64,000 bases of DNA from NCBI RefSeq assembly GCF_014201805.1, contig NZ_JACHFK010000006.1, positions 124,001 to 188,000 of the forward strand, written 5' to 3'. The position numbers and the translations under genes are program-made. Of the stretch, positions 62,957 through 64,000 are shown piece by piece (the first letter of the stretch is position 1; every line of letters starts with the position of its first letter). The stretch is from Deinococcus metalli. Lineage in GTDB: Bacteria; Deinococcota; Deinococci; Deinococcales; Deinococcaceae. The notes under the pieces are model-generated. The model saw only the letters and a list, made by a program, of their open reading frames with translations, ran no database searches and was not told where the DNA came from.

Positions 62957-63513
62957 GGAACCTCCCTGCGGACACAGAGCATCAGCCCCGTGGCGCAGTC
63001 GAGTGGAGCGCAGTGAAGGTCGTGCCGCGCGTCCAGGGCTGCCCGGAGCACGTCCACTTTCGGTCGGTGCCCGTCCGGCCAGTTGGGCTGCGGGAACAGG
63101 TCGTCGGTACAGTAGATGCCGCCGGGCGCGAGCAGATCCACCGTCTCGTCCAGTTCGGTGAACTTCCCCGGCCACGTGTCTGCGAAGATCAGATCGAAGG
63201 TCCGCCCACGGTGGGCGTGAATCCACGCGGCGCCGTCCCGCACGGTGAAGGTGACGCGGGAGTCCTGAACCAGCGTGGCCTGAGCGGCGGCGCTGAGGGT
63301 GCCGTCCAGTTCGACCGTTTCCAGGCGAGCTGCGCCGTCCATGCCGGCCAGCAGATGCGCCGTGCCGAAGCCCACGCCGGTGCCCAGTTCCAGCATCCGG
63401 CCGCCCGGCTTGCTGGCGACCAGCGTCCGCAGGAAGGCGCCCGTGGCCGGGTCGCAACTCGCACCGAACCCGAGTGCGGCGGCGGTGTGCTGAAAGGGTG
63501 CGGCGTCGATCAT
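62953..63513 (-). CDS. SAM-dependent O-methyltransferase-like protein
   Basis: The 186-residue class I methyltransferase has motif I MLELGTGVGFGTAHLLAG, an acidic end of strand 2 (LETVELDGTL), DLIFADTWPGKF (motif II region) and LLAPGGIYCTDDL. It resembles bacterial catechol-type O-methyltransferases. GAGGAG lies 8 nt before the ATG. It is the first gene of the five-gene overlapping operon. Confidence 0.83.
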   Translation of the reverse strand: MIDAAPFQHTAAALGFGASCDPATGAFLRTLVASKPGGRMLELGTGVGFGTAHLLAGMDGAARLETVELDGTLSAAAQATLVQDSRVTFTVRDGAAWIHAHRGRTFDLIFADTWPGKFTELDETVDLLAPGGIYCTDDLFPQPNWPDGHRPKVDVLRAALDARHDLHCAPLDCATGLMLCVRREVP

Positions 63514-63529
63514 GGACCATCTCCTCGCT

Positions 63530-63566
63530 CAAGGAAACAGGGCGGGACCACATGCCCGCCCCTGTT
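63530..63566 (-). terminator. Terminator after leuA
   Basis: On the minus strand AACAGGGGCGGG and CCCGCCCTGTT form a stem with one bulge, followed by TTCCTT, in the gap between leuA and the methyltransferase gene. Confidence 0.6.
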
Positions 63567-63577
63567 CCGGTCAGTCC

Positions 63578-64000
<423 letters not shown>

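Overview
The window is high-GC bacterial chromosome, most likely from a Deinococcus species. The clues are an adjacent nurA/herA pair, a Thermus/Deinococcus-type LysJ aminotransferase, a ComZ-like giant minor pilin with three small pseudopilins, and above all many genes with a TANNNT -10 box only 5-9 nt before an ATG/GTG start, the leaderless-mRNA layout known to be abundant in Deinococcus. No prophage, insertion sequence, CRISPR array or rRNA operon was seen.

Layout. 1-3.1 kb: the end of an EAL protein, nanE (minus strand) and a K+/Na+:H+ antiporter. 3.1-3.9 kb: a gene-free, relatively AT-rich stretch. 3.9-7.1 kb: four overlapping or abutting minor-pilin genes. 7.1-8.15 kb: a degenerate region with gene remnants. 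8.15-8.4 kb: two minus-strand tRNA genes with a clear promoter and terminator. 8.4-23.4 kb: housekeeping genes, including glgA, a GNAT protein, a TrmJ-like methyltransferase, an orphan NarL-type histidine kinase, apaG, an M42 peptidase, dusA, an RluD-type pseudouridine synthase, the DNA-end-processing pair nurA-herA with a small P-loop kinase, a CRP/FNR regulator and an HDAC-like deacetylase.

23.7-26.5 kb holds the most unusual locus. An astacin-type metalloprotease carries a C-terminal Lys/Asp repeat tract of about 100 residues. It is followed after 4 nt by a microviridin-maturase-like ATP-grasp ligase, which overlaps a YbaY-like domain protein. 27-33.4 kb: purB, an APH-like kinase, a holin-like membrane protein, panC, pilT and a sugar ABC ATPase. 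33.5-39.8 kb: an amino-acid ABC binding protein and permease, malQ, a PduO adenosyltransferase and a YgiB/YgiC-like lipoprotein/ATP-grasp pair. 39.9-46.5 kb: a frameshifted MocR regulator divergent from a GNAT-PfpI-EamA operon, then lysJ and a VanW protein.

46.5-60.2 kb is a glycoside uptake and catabolism island. A LacI repressor is divergent from an Opp/Dpp-type transporter (binding protein, permease, permease-ATPase fusion, ATPase). A GH3 beta-glucosidase follows, with two pairs of xylose-isomerase-like TIM barrel plus Gfo/Idh/MocA oxidoreductase. Twin LacI-type operators, an intergenic stem-loop and a second operator-like palindrome suggest how it is controlled. 60.3-64 kb: a DedA protein, then a five-gene minus-strand operon in which every junction is a 4-nt overlap (O-methyltransferase, ABM monooxygenase, phosphoesterase, LMW phosphatase-like, Asp/Glu racemase), and the 3' end of leuA.
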